A stretch of 6,541 nt of DNA from a bacterium (GCA_029781075.1 JAKOXJ010000087.1:1-6541), one strand, 5' to 3'. Positions 1 through 6,127 are shown, numbered from the stretch's first letter. Translations and numbers: made by a program. Notes: generated from the sequence alone by a model not told the origin.

Positions 1-2257
1 CTCCAGAATCTGTCTTCAGAGTTAATACTCCGAAAGAATTTAGATCTGTTGAATACTGACCAGCTACAAGTGTTCCGGGATGATTTGTACGATAACCTAT
101 ATCATCTCTAAGTAAGTAAATTGAGCTGTTACCGGGGATTACTGCCCCAGCGGGAAGGGTGTAATTAATGCCTTCAATAGTCCAGTCCGATATATCTACA
201 GCTTGGGCAGAATCATTATGTAACTCTATAAATTCTTCGGAGTTTATGTCACTTGGGTTCACTGTTTTTATAGTAATAGATTGTTTCTCTTGCTCGGTTT
301 GTGACTCTGGGATTGCCCAATCTTCTCTTAGGTAGCCCAACAGAGTCGTTTTAATCTGATCTATAGTTGCTAGGTTATCTTGTTTGGTTACCCTTAAATA
401 ACTTGGCCACTTGGCATTATCCATATTCGTTAGCTCTTGATGTTGATTTGCTAACTCGTTGTATTTATTTAAAAATTGATCATTTAGATAAAACTTATCA
501 ATTAAAGTTCTGAGCCTTCTATAATATGCCTGTCTCAGATCGGGCTGATCATAGATCGCGGTCTGGTACCATCTCTTAGAATATTGTCCGGGGTATAGGT
601 CGTGGGGGCTAACAAGTGTCTTTGGGTCCATCGGCTGGAGGGCTAGGTCGAGATCCCAGTACATCGTTGACCATCTCCCTGTGCTCTTATCTTTGAAGAC
701 AATAGTGTTGTGATCTATCGCATGATCTAAGTGCTCTATAAGCGGCGGGAAACACATCGTGTTTATTGCCGTTGGAATATTATTGTTATCAAGGGTGTAA
801 TTCCTACCTGCAGTACTTTTTGGATCTTGTTGCATAGAATTGTCCCATGCATAAAGCTCATTTATATCTCCTCCGCTAATTGATTGACTATAATCTTCAT
901 AAAGATCACCGTTGTTAAAGCCATATTGGGCTTGCCATTGTTTTTCGTATTTATTGAATAGGTTGTATGCACCTTCGAACTCTCCATTCCTTTGGACCCT
1001 TACAGTTACAAACTCTGGAGTTGTCATACCCATCTGTTGTCCTATCCACCACTGTGAAGGAACTTTAGAGATCTGTTCTGCACGGTAGTCTGCATTAAGG
1101 TGGAATTGGTCTGTTGGAACTGTCATCCCTGGGAGTTGGATAGTATTACCTTTTGGTAGATAAACTTTATAGCCATGCTTAGGGAAGTAGAGAGTGTTAT
1201 TTCCCTTTATTCTTATTTGGGCATTGTCGTATACGTCATTTCCGTAGGCTATCACACAGGGGTATTTGATAACATCATTAGGATTATTATTAATGTCGGC
1301 ATAGCTCGTATCATCTATAAACCATTGGAGTACAGGTTCTGGAGTTGTGATAGAAGAGTCTTGCACGGTGTAGCCATAGTAGTTTATTGAGTCATCGGTG
1401 CTCGGTTTACTTGCGCTGCCAGAGTTATTTGTGGCAGTAACTTTAAATCTTACGAGCTGGCCGGCGCTTTGACCTGGTATTGTAGCTCCAAACTTTCCAT
1501 CTCCAGAGGCACCATCATTATGACTTCCGTCATCATACATAGTAAGGGAGTTTTCTACGCCAAACATAACTTTATATTTGAGTTGGACACTTGTGGCATT
1601 AGTAATATCTGCAGTGATATTTACAGAGCTGTTTGGGGCTATATCATTAGGATCGTTTACATTGCTAACAGTAGGTAGTGGGACATTATAGACACTGTTC
1701 TGTATCCCAGGAGTTGGGCTGCCGATACTGGCCGCCCAAGAAGAAGCCACAGTGTAGTCATAGCTCGGATCCTTTAACTCAAGTGAAGGACCAGAGCCAT
1801 CTGGACTAGTCGGCCAAGGAGATACATCATCATAGGTAAAGTCAGAGATTACAGTTAAACTGTTGTTTACTAGTGTTATTCTCTCTCCTCCGTTATCCAG
1901 CTTACCTGTGTAGGTAGCTAAAGTTGTTTTTCCATAGGTAGCTAAAGTCTGTGCAGAATTAGGACTAACTAGAGCATATCCGCCTGCGGAGATACTCATG
2001 CCGCTTGTAAAACAAAGGTTTATGCCTCTTGTAAAACACCAACCATTTAGATCAATTGATGATCCCGTAGTGTTATATAGCTCTATAAACTCATCGTTAT
2101 CAAGATTAGAGTGCGGGTTATACATTAGCTCATTAATAACCACGGAAGGCGTATCGGCACTAGCTTGTTTCTGTAGTATTGGGGTAATGTGGGCGAGTAA
2201 TGCTAGAGCTAGGCCGCTTAACAGGTAGGCAGGTTCGAGTATCCTCCACTTCTTCAT
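1..2257 (-). CDS. Secreted lamin-tail / CotH kinase-like surface protein (3' end beyond window)
   Basis: Reading the minus strand from ATG 2257 gives 752 uninterrupted codons that run off the left edge. Residues 1-34 look like a signal peptide: basic start MKKWR, hydrophobic stretch 10-28, likely cleavage after QASA. Residues 38-150 resemble a lamin-tail domain (VVINELMYNP, DEFIELYN, ISAGGYALV). Residues 195-295 are an Ig-like linker. Residues 310-650 resemble the CotH family: IRIKGNNT near 348, GEFEGAYNLFNKYEKQW at 425-441, and MYWDLDLAL at 532-540, whose aspartates match the metal-binding WDxD of CotH kinases. A second lamin-tail domain starts near 660 (INSEEFIELHN). CotH proteins are atypical protein kinases, first known from spore coats. 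Here an exported surface or envelope role is inferred. The kinase activity is not proven, because the early catalytic motifs are weak by eye. Two 8-codon tandem duplications lie in the first lamin-tail domain. The promoter suggests a leaderless mRNA. Confidence 0.88.
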   Translation of the reverse strand, partial: MKKWRILEPAYLLSGLALALLAHITPILQKQASADTPSVVINELMYNPHSNLDNDEFIELYNTTGSSIDLNGWCFTRGINLCFTSGMSISAGGYALVSPNSAQTLATYGKTTLATYTGKLDNGGERITLVNNSLTVISDFTYDDVSPWPTSPDGSGPSLELKDPSYDYTVASSWAASIGSPTPGIQNSVYNVPLPTVSNVNDPNDIAPNSSVNITADITNATSVQLKYKVMFGVENSLTMYDDGSHNDGASGDGKFGATIPGQSAGQLVRFKVTATNNSGSASKPSTDDSINYYGYTVQDSSITTPEPVLQWFIDDTSYADINNNPNDVIKYPCVIAYGNDVYDNAQIRIKGNNTLYFPKHGYKVYLPKGNTIQLPGMTVPTDQFHLNADYRAEQISKVPSQWWIGQQMGMTTPEFVTVRVQRNGEFEGAYNLFNKYEKQWQAQYGFNNGDLYEDYSQSISGGDINELYAWDNSMQQDPKSTAGRNYTLDNNNIPTAINTMCFPPLIEHLDHAIDHNTIVFKDKSTGRWSTMYWDLDLALQPMDPKTLVSPHDLYPGQYSKRWYQTAIYDQPDLRQAYYRRLRTLIDKFYLNDQFLNKYNELANQHQELTNMDNAKWPSYLRVTKQDNLATIDQIKTTLLGYLREDWAIPESQTEQEKQSITIKTVNPSDINSEEFIELHNDSAQAVDISDWTIEGINYTLPAGAVIPGNSSIYLLRDDIGYRTNHPGTLVAGQYSTDLNSFGVLTLKTDSG

Positions 2258-2264
2258 TGATAAT

Positions 2265-2295
2265 ATATTAACATAAGCTACTTGTTGTTTGGCAA
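2265..2295 (-). promoter_or_regulatory. Promoter of the lamin-tail/CotH gene, leaderless type
   Basis: On the minus strand an extended -10 (TG-T-TAATAT, hexamer 2270-2265) ends seven bases before position 2258, next to the ATG at 2257. The message would therefore begin at or one base before the start codon. A TTGCCA at 2295-2290 could be the -35, but its spacing of 19 is long. No ribosome binding site is present. Confidence 0.55.
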
Positions 2296-2334
2296 CTATC
2301 ATTTAGACAACGAAATAGATATAAAGTTTACTTA

Positions 2335-2362
2335 TTGTAGTGATAGTAAGCTATGCTAGTAT
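2335..2362 (+). promoter_or_regulatory. Divergent promoter of the 58-aa ORF
   Basis: An extended -10 TGC-TAGTAT (hexamer 2357-2362) has TTGTAG at 2335-2340 as a possible -35 with a 16-base spacer. The predicted start, near 2369, is about four bases before ATG 2373, so the transcript would be almost leaderless. This promoter and the one at 2265-2295 share the 115-base spacer between divergent genes. Confidence 0.45.
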
Positions 2363-2372
2363 TATTTATAAT

Positions 2373-2549
2373 ATGGTTAAGTTAAAGAGTAATTCAAAAA
2401 AGGCTTCTGTTAAGAAATCCTTACTTATGCTAATGAGGTTTACTCAAAACTCTCATGTTTGGCAGAGACGTACGTACATTCCTTTATATTACTATTGTTC
2501 AGTAGCTTTATTAAGGTTAGGTATTACAAGGGAGAATCTGGGGTGCTAA
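2373..2549 (+). CDS. Small basic protein of unknown function (58 aa)
   Basis: ATG 2373 is preferred over an in-frame ATG at 2340 because it sits directly downstream of a TGnTAnnnT -10. The product begins with a lysine/serine-rich basic stretch (MVKLKSNSKKASVKKS) and ends in GITRENLGC. I do not recognise a family. Its second half overlaps a shrunken copy of the repeat found elsewhere in this window (2437-2527), but is read in a different frame from the peptide encoded by the other copies. It may be a genuine small gene into which a repeat was inserted and decayed, or a chance ORF over repeat debris. Promoter placement favours a gene; the repeat overlap argues against it. Confidence 0.4.
   Translation: MVKLKSNSKKASVKKSLLMLMRFTQNSHVWQRRTYIPLYYYCSVALLRLGITRENLGC
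2437..2527 (+). repeat. Shrunken relic of the smORF repeat (copy E)
   Basis: The left part matches the start of the full copies: CAAAAC, then ATG and TTTGGCAGAGACGTACGTAC. The right part (TTTATTAAGGTTAGGTATTA) matches their right edge (TTTATTGCGGGGTTGAGGTATTAG in copy D). About 70 bases of the middle are missing and the remainder is unrelated. The repeat reading frame, from ATG 2455, stops after 16 codons at TAG 2503-2505. This copy marks the left end of the array seen here. Confidence 0.65.
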
Positions 2550-2559
2550 CTTTATAATG

Positions 2560-2568
2560 TGTTAAAAT
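2560..2568 (+). promoter_or_regulatory. Extended -10 upstream of the interrupted gene
   Basis: TG-T-TAAAAT (hexamer 2563-2568) predicts a start near 2575, three bases before ATG 2578. I see no clear -35 hexamer. The arrangement matches the other near-leaderless promoters in this window. Confidence 0.45.
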
Positions 2569-2577
2569 ATTCTTATT

Positions 2578-2937
2578 ATGTCTAAGTCAATGACAAGAAG
2601 AAGGTTAGTATCAGACACCTGGACATTAAGTCCTGATCCTGGTCAAAAAGGTGTTGACAAGAGCGCAACATCGAATACAGGCTAAAGCCTAGAAGGTAAT
2701 ATAAGGGCTATTACTTCTGAAGAGAAGATTCTGTGTGAACTTGGAAAAGATACTTGTCTATTGTATGTTGAGGTAGAAAGAGAAGCAGGGGATCTGGGGA
2801 CTGAGACTATTACTGTCAATACACAGTGTATACTTTCTGCGTGTGGCGACTGTGTAGGTAGAGTTGACAGTCTGGCAGGAAGAATTGAATCTTTTGTTGA
2901 GGTTTCTCTAGAAAAAACTAACGGTAAACAAGAATAA
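2578..2937 (+). pseudogene. Unknown Cys-containing protein interrupted by one in-frame TAA
   Basis: From ATG 2578 the frame gives 35 codons, then TAA at 2683-2685, then 83 further codons in the same frame to TAA 2935-2937. The part after the stop has protein-like composition (acidic and hydrophobic alternation; Cys at CELGKDTC and CILSACGDC; a C-terminus ending LEKTNGKQE). It has no good start codon of its own near its beginning. The simplest reading is a gene of about 119 codons broken by a single nonsense change. A sequencing error, stop-codon readthrough, or a short 35-aa peptide gene followed by decayed sequence are alternatives. I recognise no family. The paired cysteines could bind metal, but that is a guess. 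The frame stays open past the final TAA into the small ORF of copy A. Confidence 0.5.
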
Positions 2938-2949
2938 AGCATCATAATC

Positions 2950-2979
2950 AAAAAATACACCTCTTGGCATAAAAAGAGG
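2950..2979 (-). terminator. Possible intrinsic terminator, minus strand
   Basis: A 6-bp stem CCTCTT/AAGAGG (2960-2965 with 2974-2979) has an 8-base loop. On the minus strand it is followed by TGTATTTTTT, which would suit termination of the 210-aa gene's transcript after it crosses repeat copy A in antisense. On the plus strand no T run follows. The stem is short, so this is tentative. Confidence 0.35.
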
Positions 2980-3138
2980 CGTATCAAAACGCTTATGCTT
3001 GGCAGAGGCGTACGTACACTAAACAAACTTTTTGAGTGCATAGCTTACTACCCTATTGAGTATGACCAATTGCTTGCAAAACTCAGGGAAACTATAGGCG
3101 CCAAGCAGAAGAAAGTTATTGAGGGGTTGAGGTATTAG
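2978..3138 (+). repeat. smORF repeat copy A (V-type start)
   Basis: The copy runs from about GGCGTATCAAAAC to GAGGTATTAG. Its left part matches D and E (GTACGT instead of TCACGY in B and C), its middle matches B, and its last block (ATTGAGGGG) matches C. The left edge is approximate because sequence identity fades over 10-20 bases. Confidence 0.8.
2995..3138 (+). CDS. Repeat-encoded small protein, copy A (47 aa)
   Basis: This is one of a family of short peptides in this window sharing GR-x-x-R-x-L-x-KLFE at the start, EY-x-x-LL in the middle and GLRY then TAG at the end. Here it is MLGRGVRTLNKLFE, then IAYYPIEYDQLLAKLRE, ending VIEGLRY. Compared with the other copies, many differences fall at third codon positions (GGC/GGA, CGT/CGC, ACA/ACC, CTA/TTA), so the frame has been under protein-level constraint. 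The composition suggests two amphipathic helices. I do not recognise the family. The start is taken as ATG 2995, but the frame is open upstream to the stop of the interrupted gene at 2935. Copy A differs from the others in KQKKV where they have PQ(K/R)KF. Confidence 0.6.
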   Translation: MLGRGVRTLNKLFECIAYYPIEYDQLLAKLRETIGAKQKKVIEGLRY

Positions 3139-3748
3139 TTTCGCTATTAGTTGTATCTATGCCTAGGACTTTAAGATGATCCTCCAACTCCCTCCTAGCT
3201 ATATCAAGAACTAACTCGGATCTTACCCTTTCTGCTTCGGCCCTATTTGCCCTTGAATCATAAATGTCTGCTTCAGCTGGGTCCATGCCCTTATATGGAC
3301 ATGTTGCACACAGATTTTTTCCTGTCCTTCCTCGAGCAAGTTTAGTAAGGGCATCTGTCGCAAATTGCGAACTGTTGTACCATACCGCACCCTCTGGGCC
3401 AGTTTCTGCTAATAATTCATCCCTAAGTCTACATTTGATTGTAGCTGAGTAGATTGCTTTACCAGCTTCTTCATGTACTTGAGTTCCCCACTGCCCGCCC
3501 AGTTTTCTATATACTTCTACAAAGTTATCGCTAGAGGAAAAAATAGTCTTATCCTGTGTACTAAGTTGATTCCAGGCATCATAACCTAATACTCCAGTAG
3601 TTTTTCCATCAAATAAAGTTAGGGTAGCCCTCCTGATGTCATCACTCGCCATTACGGGTTTCTCCACCGTCTTAATGGCAGTTTTAGCCTGTTTTACATC
3701 AATTTTGGCTAGCTTACAATTTGTTGGGTTTGGCTTTCTATTTATCAT
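3116..3748 (-). CDS. Unknown protein with CxxC near the C-terminus (210 aa)
   Basis: ATG 3748 is chosen because a consensus promoter (TTGCTT, 17 bases, TATAAT) places transcription start at 3749 or 3748. The upstream in-frame TTG at 3784 lies inside the -35. The product has a basic Lys-rich N-terminus (residues 1-30), a mixed middle, and a cysteine group at 147-150 (LCATCPYKG) with another Cys at 106 and one at 11. Residues 165-195 form a probable charged helix (RANRAEAERVRSELVLDIARRELEDHLKVL). No signal peptide or membrane segment is seen. I recognise no family; metal binding by the CxxC is possible. The last six residues, NTSTPQ, and the stop lie inside repeat copy A read backwards. The same tail ends the hydrolase at 6270. 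Confidence 0.8.
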   Translation of the reverse strand: MINRKPNPTNCKLAKIDVKQAKTAIKTVEKPVMASDDIRRATLTLFDGKTTGVLGYDAWNQLSTQDKTIFSSSDNFVEVYRKLGGQWGTQVHEEAGKAIYSATIKCRLRDELLAETGPEGAVWYNSSQFATDALTKLARGRTGKNLCATCPYKGMDPAEADIYDSRANRAEAERVRSELVLDIARRELEDHLKVLGIDTTNSETNTSTPQ

Positions 3749-3755
3749 GTCCATT

Positions 3756-3784
3756 ATTATAGCATATAGCACATAAAAAAGCAA
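3756..3784 (-). promoter_or_regulatory. Consensus extended -10 promoter, leaderless
   Basis: On the minus strand TTGCTT (3784-3779), a 17-base spacer and TATAAT (3761-3756) preceded by TGC form the best sigma-70-type promoter in the window. The predicted +1 coincides with ATG 3748, so the message should have no leader. Confidence 0.7.
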
Positions 3785-3830
3785 TATGCTCCGTAGATAT
3801 ATAACAAATGTAAGATCTATGTCTAACAGT

Positions 3831-3990
3831 GGTATCTAAAATGCTTATACCCGGAAGAGACTCACGTACCTTATCCAAACTTTTTGAGAGTATCGCTAAC
3901 TACCCTGGTGAATATGAGAATCTACTAGTTAAGGCTAAGGAAATTCTAGGTGCTCCTCAGAAGAAATTTATTGCGGGGTTAAGGTATTAG
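3831..3990 (+). repeat. smORF repeat copy B (S-type start)
   Basis: The copy runs from GGTATCTAAAATGC to AAGGTATTAG. It shares GACTCACGTACC with copy C at the left, the ATCGCTAACTACCC region with copy A in the middle, and ATTGCGGGGTT with copy D at the right. GGTAT occurs at both its left and right edges. Confidence 0.8.
3841..3990 (+). CDS. Repeat-encoded small protein, copy B (49 aa)
   Basis: The product starts MLIPGRDSRTLSKLFE and ends PQKKFIAGLRY, with TAG at 3988-3990. The ATG used by copies A and C is ATA here, while the codon two places upstream, ACG in those copies, is ATG. The start therefore moved six bases without changing frame. A GTG at 3829 is another possible start. The gene overlaps the convergent 103-aa gene by four bases at their ends. 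The function is unknown, but the frame is conserved with the other copies. Confidence 0.6.
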   Translation: MLIPGRDSRTLSKLFESIANYPGEYENLLVKAKEILGAPQKKFIAGLRY

Positions 3991-4298
3991 AGAATTATAA
4001 TACCGCCACCAGTGGGTTCCTCACCAGAGAGAGCAGGTCTGCCTGGAAGTTGATACCAGACGGTGGTTGAGCCATCTGTGTCAGTTGTTACTTCTATTGC
4101 TCGCAAGGCGGCTGACCCCAAGTTAGATGGGTCTATCGGTCTCCTCGGTACAGAGGCTCCTTCAAGACCATCCTCTCCACCTAGATCAACCGCAAGCCCA
4201 ATCGCTGCTGGAGGTGTAAATATGGTGTCATCTAACTGTTCATCCTGCCTTAATAAGTCCATTGCTCTTTGAGCTACGCTTCTCTCACCTTTTGCCAT
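3987..4298 (-). CDS. Unknown small acidic protein (103 aa)
   Basis: The product begins MAKGERSVAQRAMDLLRQDEQ, a probable helix, followed by a Pro/Gly-rich acidic stretch (DLGGEDGLEGASVPRRP, residues 38-54), then a probable beta region (IEVTTDTDGSTTVWYQLPG, 68-86) and a Gly-Ile tail. ATG 4298 is preferred; the open frame can be extended only to a TTG at 4355, and I see no Shine-Dalgarno at either. A TATACG at 4308-4303 could serve as a -10 for a leaderless message. The stop codon is formed by the last bases of repeat copy B (GGTATTAG read backwards), so this gene also ends exactly at a repeat edge, in a different frame from the NTSTPQ genes. No family recognised. Confidence 0.65.
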   Translation of the reverse strand: MAKGERSVAQRAMDLLRQDEQLDDTIFTPPAAIGLAVDLGGEDGLEGASVPRRPIDPSNLGSAALRAIEVTTDTDGSTTVWYQLPGRPALSGEEPTGGGIIIL

Positions 4299-4391
4299 AA
4301 CACGTATACTTTTACTTGATAGGGTAATATTAATACTATTCTTCGTTATCTGCAAGCTTAAGCAAAAACAAAACCCCTAAACTAACGGCGG

Positions 4392-4397
4392 TAATAT
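4392..4397 (+). promoter_or_regulatory. Possible -10 for copy C small ORF
   Basis: TAATAT predicts a start near 4404, three bases before ATG 4407, matching the near-leaderless layout elsewhere. There is no TG extension and no clear -35. Copy A has only TATCAA at the equivalent place, so promoter strength may differ between copies. Confidence 0.3.
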
Positions 4398-4406
4398 AAA
4401 ACGCTT

Positions 4407-4550
4407 ATGCTTGGCAGAGACTCACGCACCCTATCCAAACTTTTTGAGGAAGTGATCAAGGCCTCTGACGAGTATGAAAGAATGTTACTTGAAGTCCGAG
4501 AAGCTGTTGATACTCCTCAAAGGAAGTTTATCGAGGGGCTGAGGTATTAG
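4407..4550 (+). CDS. Repeat-encoded small protein, copy C (47 aa)
   Basis: The product starts MLGRDSRTLSKLFEEVIK, continues DEYERMLLEVREAV, and ends FIEGLRY with TAG at 4548-4550. An in-frame TAA at 4392-4394 lies just upstream, so ATG 4407 is the only plausible start and this copy fixes the start for the family. The KLFE-EV-x-K-x-x-DE middle is shared with copy D. The peptide is small, charged and probably helical; the function is unknown. It is followed after 66 bases by the sugar transferase gene on the same strand, so co-transcription is possible. Confidence 0.6.
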   Translation: MLGRDSRTLSKLFEEVIKASDEYERMLLEVREAVDTPQRKFIEGLRY

Positions 4551-4616
4551 TTTATTGCTCTTATAGTAGCTTATGCTTGCATAACTATTTAGTTGAGTTA
4601 GAATTTATAGCTAAGA
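4551..4616 (+). promoter_or_regulatory. Leader of the sugar transferase gene with candidate -10 elements
   Basis: Two AT-rich candidates exist. TGC-ATAACT (4578-4586) would give a leader of about 24 bases. TATAGC (4606-4611) would make the message leaderless. Neither has a convincing -35, and no Shine-Dalgarno precedes ATG 4617. The segment AGCTTATGCTTG (4569-4580) resembles the start region of the repeat, but the match is only about 10 bases. Confidence 0.3.
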
Positions 4617-5372
4617 ATGACAGGAGAAACAGGAAATGATTATAGCGACCTAGTAAGTCTGCTTGCTGAGCCAGACCTATTTGATGGTGACCAAATGCCT
4701 GTCGGTAGAGACTACCTTTTAAGTGGTTCTAAGTTGGCCGTAGACCTAGCTATGGGGCTAGGAGTACTACCAATTTGTGCGTTGCCTACCATTGCAGGAG
4801 CTTCGGGAGTAGTCGCAATAGACCATACTAATCCCCTGTTTCGCCAGATTCGGATTGGCTATATGGGACGACCATTCAGGATAAATAAACTTACCACTAT
4901 GCCTGGGATACCTGGAGAAACTCACAGTAATGGTAGGCACGATGACGAGCGTAGGAGTAGCCTTGGAAAAGTTTTGAGCTTACTGAGAATAGATGAGGCA
5001 CCCCAGCTAGTGAATGTGGCCAGAAGAGAAATGTCAGTTATTGGCCCTAGACCTTTAATAAGACCCTACCTTACCGAGGTAAGGTATCTAATAGGTTATA
5101 AAGAGGCAGATGAGTGGATGAAAGTGCGTGCTTTAGGTCGACCTGGTATCTTTGATGAATACAGTAACTGGTGGCATAGCCAGCCTGGCCTGGAAATTGA
5201 TCCTGCGGAACAGTTAAGGGTGAGGATTAAAATGGAGAAGAGGTATTTTCTAGAGACTGCCTCAAGTGCTGAGGACTTTAGAGTATTGAAAGAGACATTA
5301 AGTCTTTTTGGAGCAACAGCAGCTAGACACAACCCAATTCCAGGTATTGTACAAAGGTTAGCTCGGAAGTAG
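4617..5372 (+). CDS. Polyprenyl-phosphate sugar-phosphate transferase (bacterial sugar transferase family, PglC/WcaJ type)
   Basis: Members of this family move a sugar 1-phosphate from a nucleotide sugar to polyprenyl phosphate at the inner membrane face, the first membrane step of many glycan pathways. The 251-aa product shows the family order: one hydrophobic segment with prolines at 40-68, consistent with a re-entrant membrane helix; FRQIRIGYMGRPFRINK at 75-91; the catalytic Asp-Glu pair at 126-127 in RIDEAPQLVN; the signature SVIGPRPL at 140-147; and GRPGIF at 174-179. The usual KFRTM is KLTTM here, a divergent form. A 36-residue hydrophilic N-terminal extension precedes the domain and there is no multi-helix WcaJ N-terminus, so it is PglC-sized. 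The sugar substrate cannot be read from sequence. The next gene begins eight bases downstream, indicating an operon. Confidence 0.88.
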   Translation: MTGETGNDYSDLVSLLAEPDLFDGDQMPVGRDYLLSGSKLAVDLAMGLGVLPICALPTIAGASGVVAIDHTNPLFRQIRIGYMGRPFRINKLTTMPGIPGETHSNGRHDDERRSSLGKVLSLLRIDEAPQLVNVARREMSVIGPRPLIRPYLTEVRYLIGYKEADEWMKVRALGRPGIFDEYSNWWHSQPGLEIDPAEQLRVRIKMEKRYFLETASSAEDFRVLKETLSLFGATAARHNPIPGIVQRLARK

Positions 5373-5380
5373 CAAATTGT

Positions 5381-6127
5381 ATGGAGACAAGATTGGGAGA
5401 GCAAGCAAAGACTGAACATACATATAGTAGAGGTGTGGATATCTTTGTGGTCGCCGCTCAGTCTTTTGGCTTCAAACCTTCTTTGGGTCAAGTGGAGGAA
5501 TGGGGGAAGCTGCTTGGAGCGGCCCGTATCTTGGACGACTTATTGGATAGTGAAAAACCACAGTCAGAACGTGAACAGGCATATGACAGGCACGTAGAGG
5601 CGATGTTTAACCAACCCGAGGAAAACGTGCCCATACTTGAACCTGAGTTATTCTCTGAGATTAGGGCTTGTTCCGAAAAGTGGTCCACTACTAAGGTCGT
5701 TAAAGTTAGGAGTCTTACGGAAAACGTAAAAGACGTAGCCTCTACTAGGAGAGACCTTACATCAGCAAGAGAATTAGGGTTGCTAGGGCTAAGAGAAGGC
5801 ACAGAGACTGCTCGTTTATTCGAGGTTGACTCACCTCTTTGGGTTGGAGAGCAGGATTTTAATATTTGGTTAGAAAGATTATTGAGATTCGGAGTGGTTA
5901 TAGACACGTCACTGGATCTACCTGAAGACTATACTAATGGCCTAACTATGGTTCAGCCAACTAAATTTAATCAGATAACTATAGCACGTTGTGGAGCCCC
6001 AGAGATTAAGCCACTACTAGCTAGAACCCCGCTAAAACTTTACTGGATGCTGGCAAAAGCAGCTGGGGCTGTTGCTGATGACACTAGAAAAGATACTGAC
6101 TCAAGGATAACAAGACCCCTGTATTAA
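5381..6127 (+). CDS. Putative class I isoprenoid-synthase-fold protein (248 aa)
   Basis: The protein appears helical, without a signal peptide. Two acid motifs stand out: RILDDLLDS at 49-57, resembling the DDxxD metal-binding motif of class I prenyl/terpene synthases, and IDTSLDLPEDYTNGL at 174-188, resembling the second Asp motif of squalene/phytoene synthase-type enzymes (D-x3-D-x3-D followed by Gly and, a few residues on, Pro). Spacing between the motifs (about 120 residues) fits that fold. The family call is an inference from motifs only; a distant or non-catalytic member is possible. It lies eight bases after the sugar-phosphate transferase, whose acceptor is a polyprenyl phosphate, so a linked role in lipid-carrier or glycolipid chemistry is plausible. 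There is no good ribosome site; translational coupling is likely. TAA 6125-6127 lies in a hairpin loop, and the frame then stays open into repeat copy D. Confidence 0.5.
   Translation: METRLGEQAKTEHTYSRGVDIFVVAAQSFGFKPSLGQVEEWGKLLGAARILDDLLDSEKPQSEREQAYDRHVEAMFNQPEENVPILEPELFSEIRACSEKWSTTKVVKVRSLTENVKDVASTRRDLTSARELGLLGLREGTETARLFEVDSPLWVGEQDFNIWLERLLRFGVVIDTSLDLPEDYTNGLTMVQPTKFNQITIARCGAPEIKPLLARTPLKLYWMLAKAAGAVADDTRKDTDSRITRPLY

Larger units (their letters stand above)
4387..4550 (+). repeat. smORF repeat copy C (S-type start)
   Basis: The copy runs from about GGCGGTAATATAAAACG to GAGGTATTAG. The upstream stretch TAACGG..GGT..A.ATAAAAC is also seen before copy D, which suggests the shared unit begins about 20 bases before the start codon. 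The left part is like B, the middle like D, and the right end (ATCGAGGGG) like A. Confidence 0.8.

Noticed and set aside
1175..2228. Plus-strand ORFs opposite the CotH gene
   Set aside because: They are short shadow frames across a 752-codon minus-strand gene with recognisable domains.
2682..3041. Minus-strand ORF of 119 codons opposite the interrupted gene
   Set aside because: It is Ser/Leu/Pro-rich with no domain sense, lies antisense to a better plus-strand frame and to copy A, and has no promoter.
4063..4272. Plus-strand 69-codon ORF inside the 103-aa gene, and the one at 3264-3452 inside the 210-aa gene
   Set aside because: Both are antisense shadows with no promoter or start context.
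4569..4580. An additional partial repeat copy before the transferase gene
   Set aside because: Only GCTTATGCTTG matches, and similar AGCTTATG strings occur in unrelated promoter regions here (such as 2273-2280 on the minus strand), so it is more likely promoter-like sequence.
5096..5907. Minus-strand ORFs opposite the transferase and the isoprenoid-synthase-like gene
   Set aside because: They are Ser- and Leu-rich antisense translations without motifs; the plus-strand frames carry the catalytic signatures.
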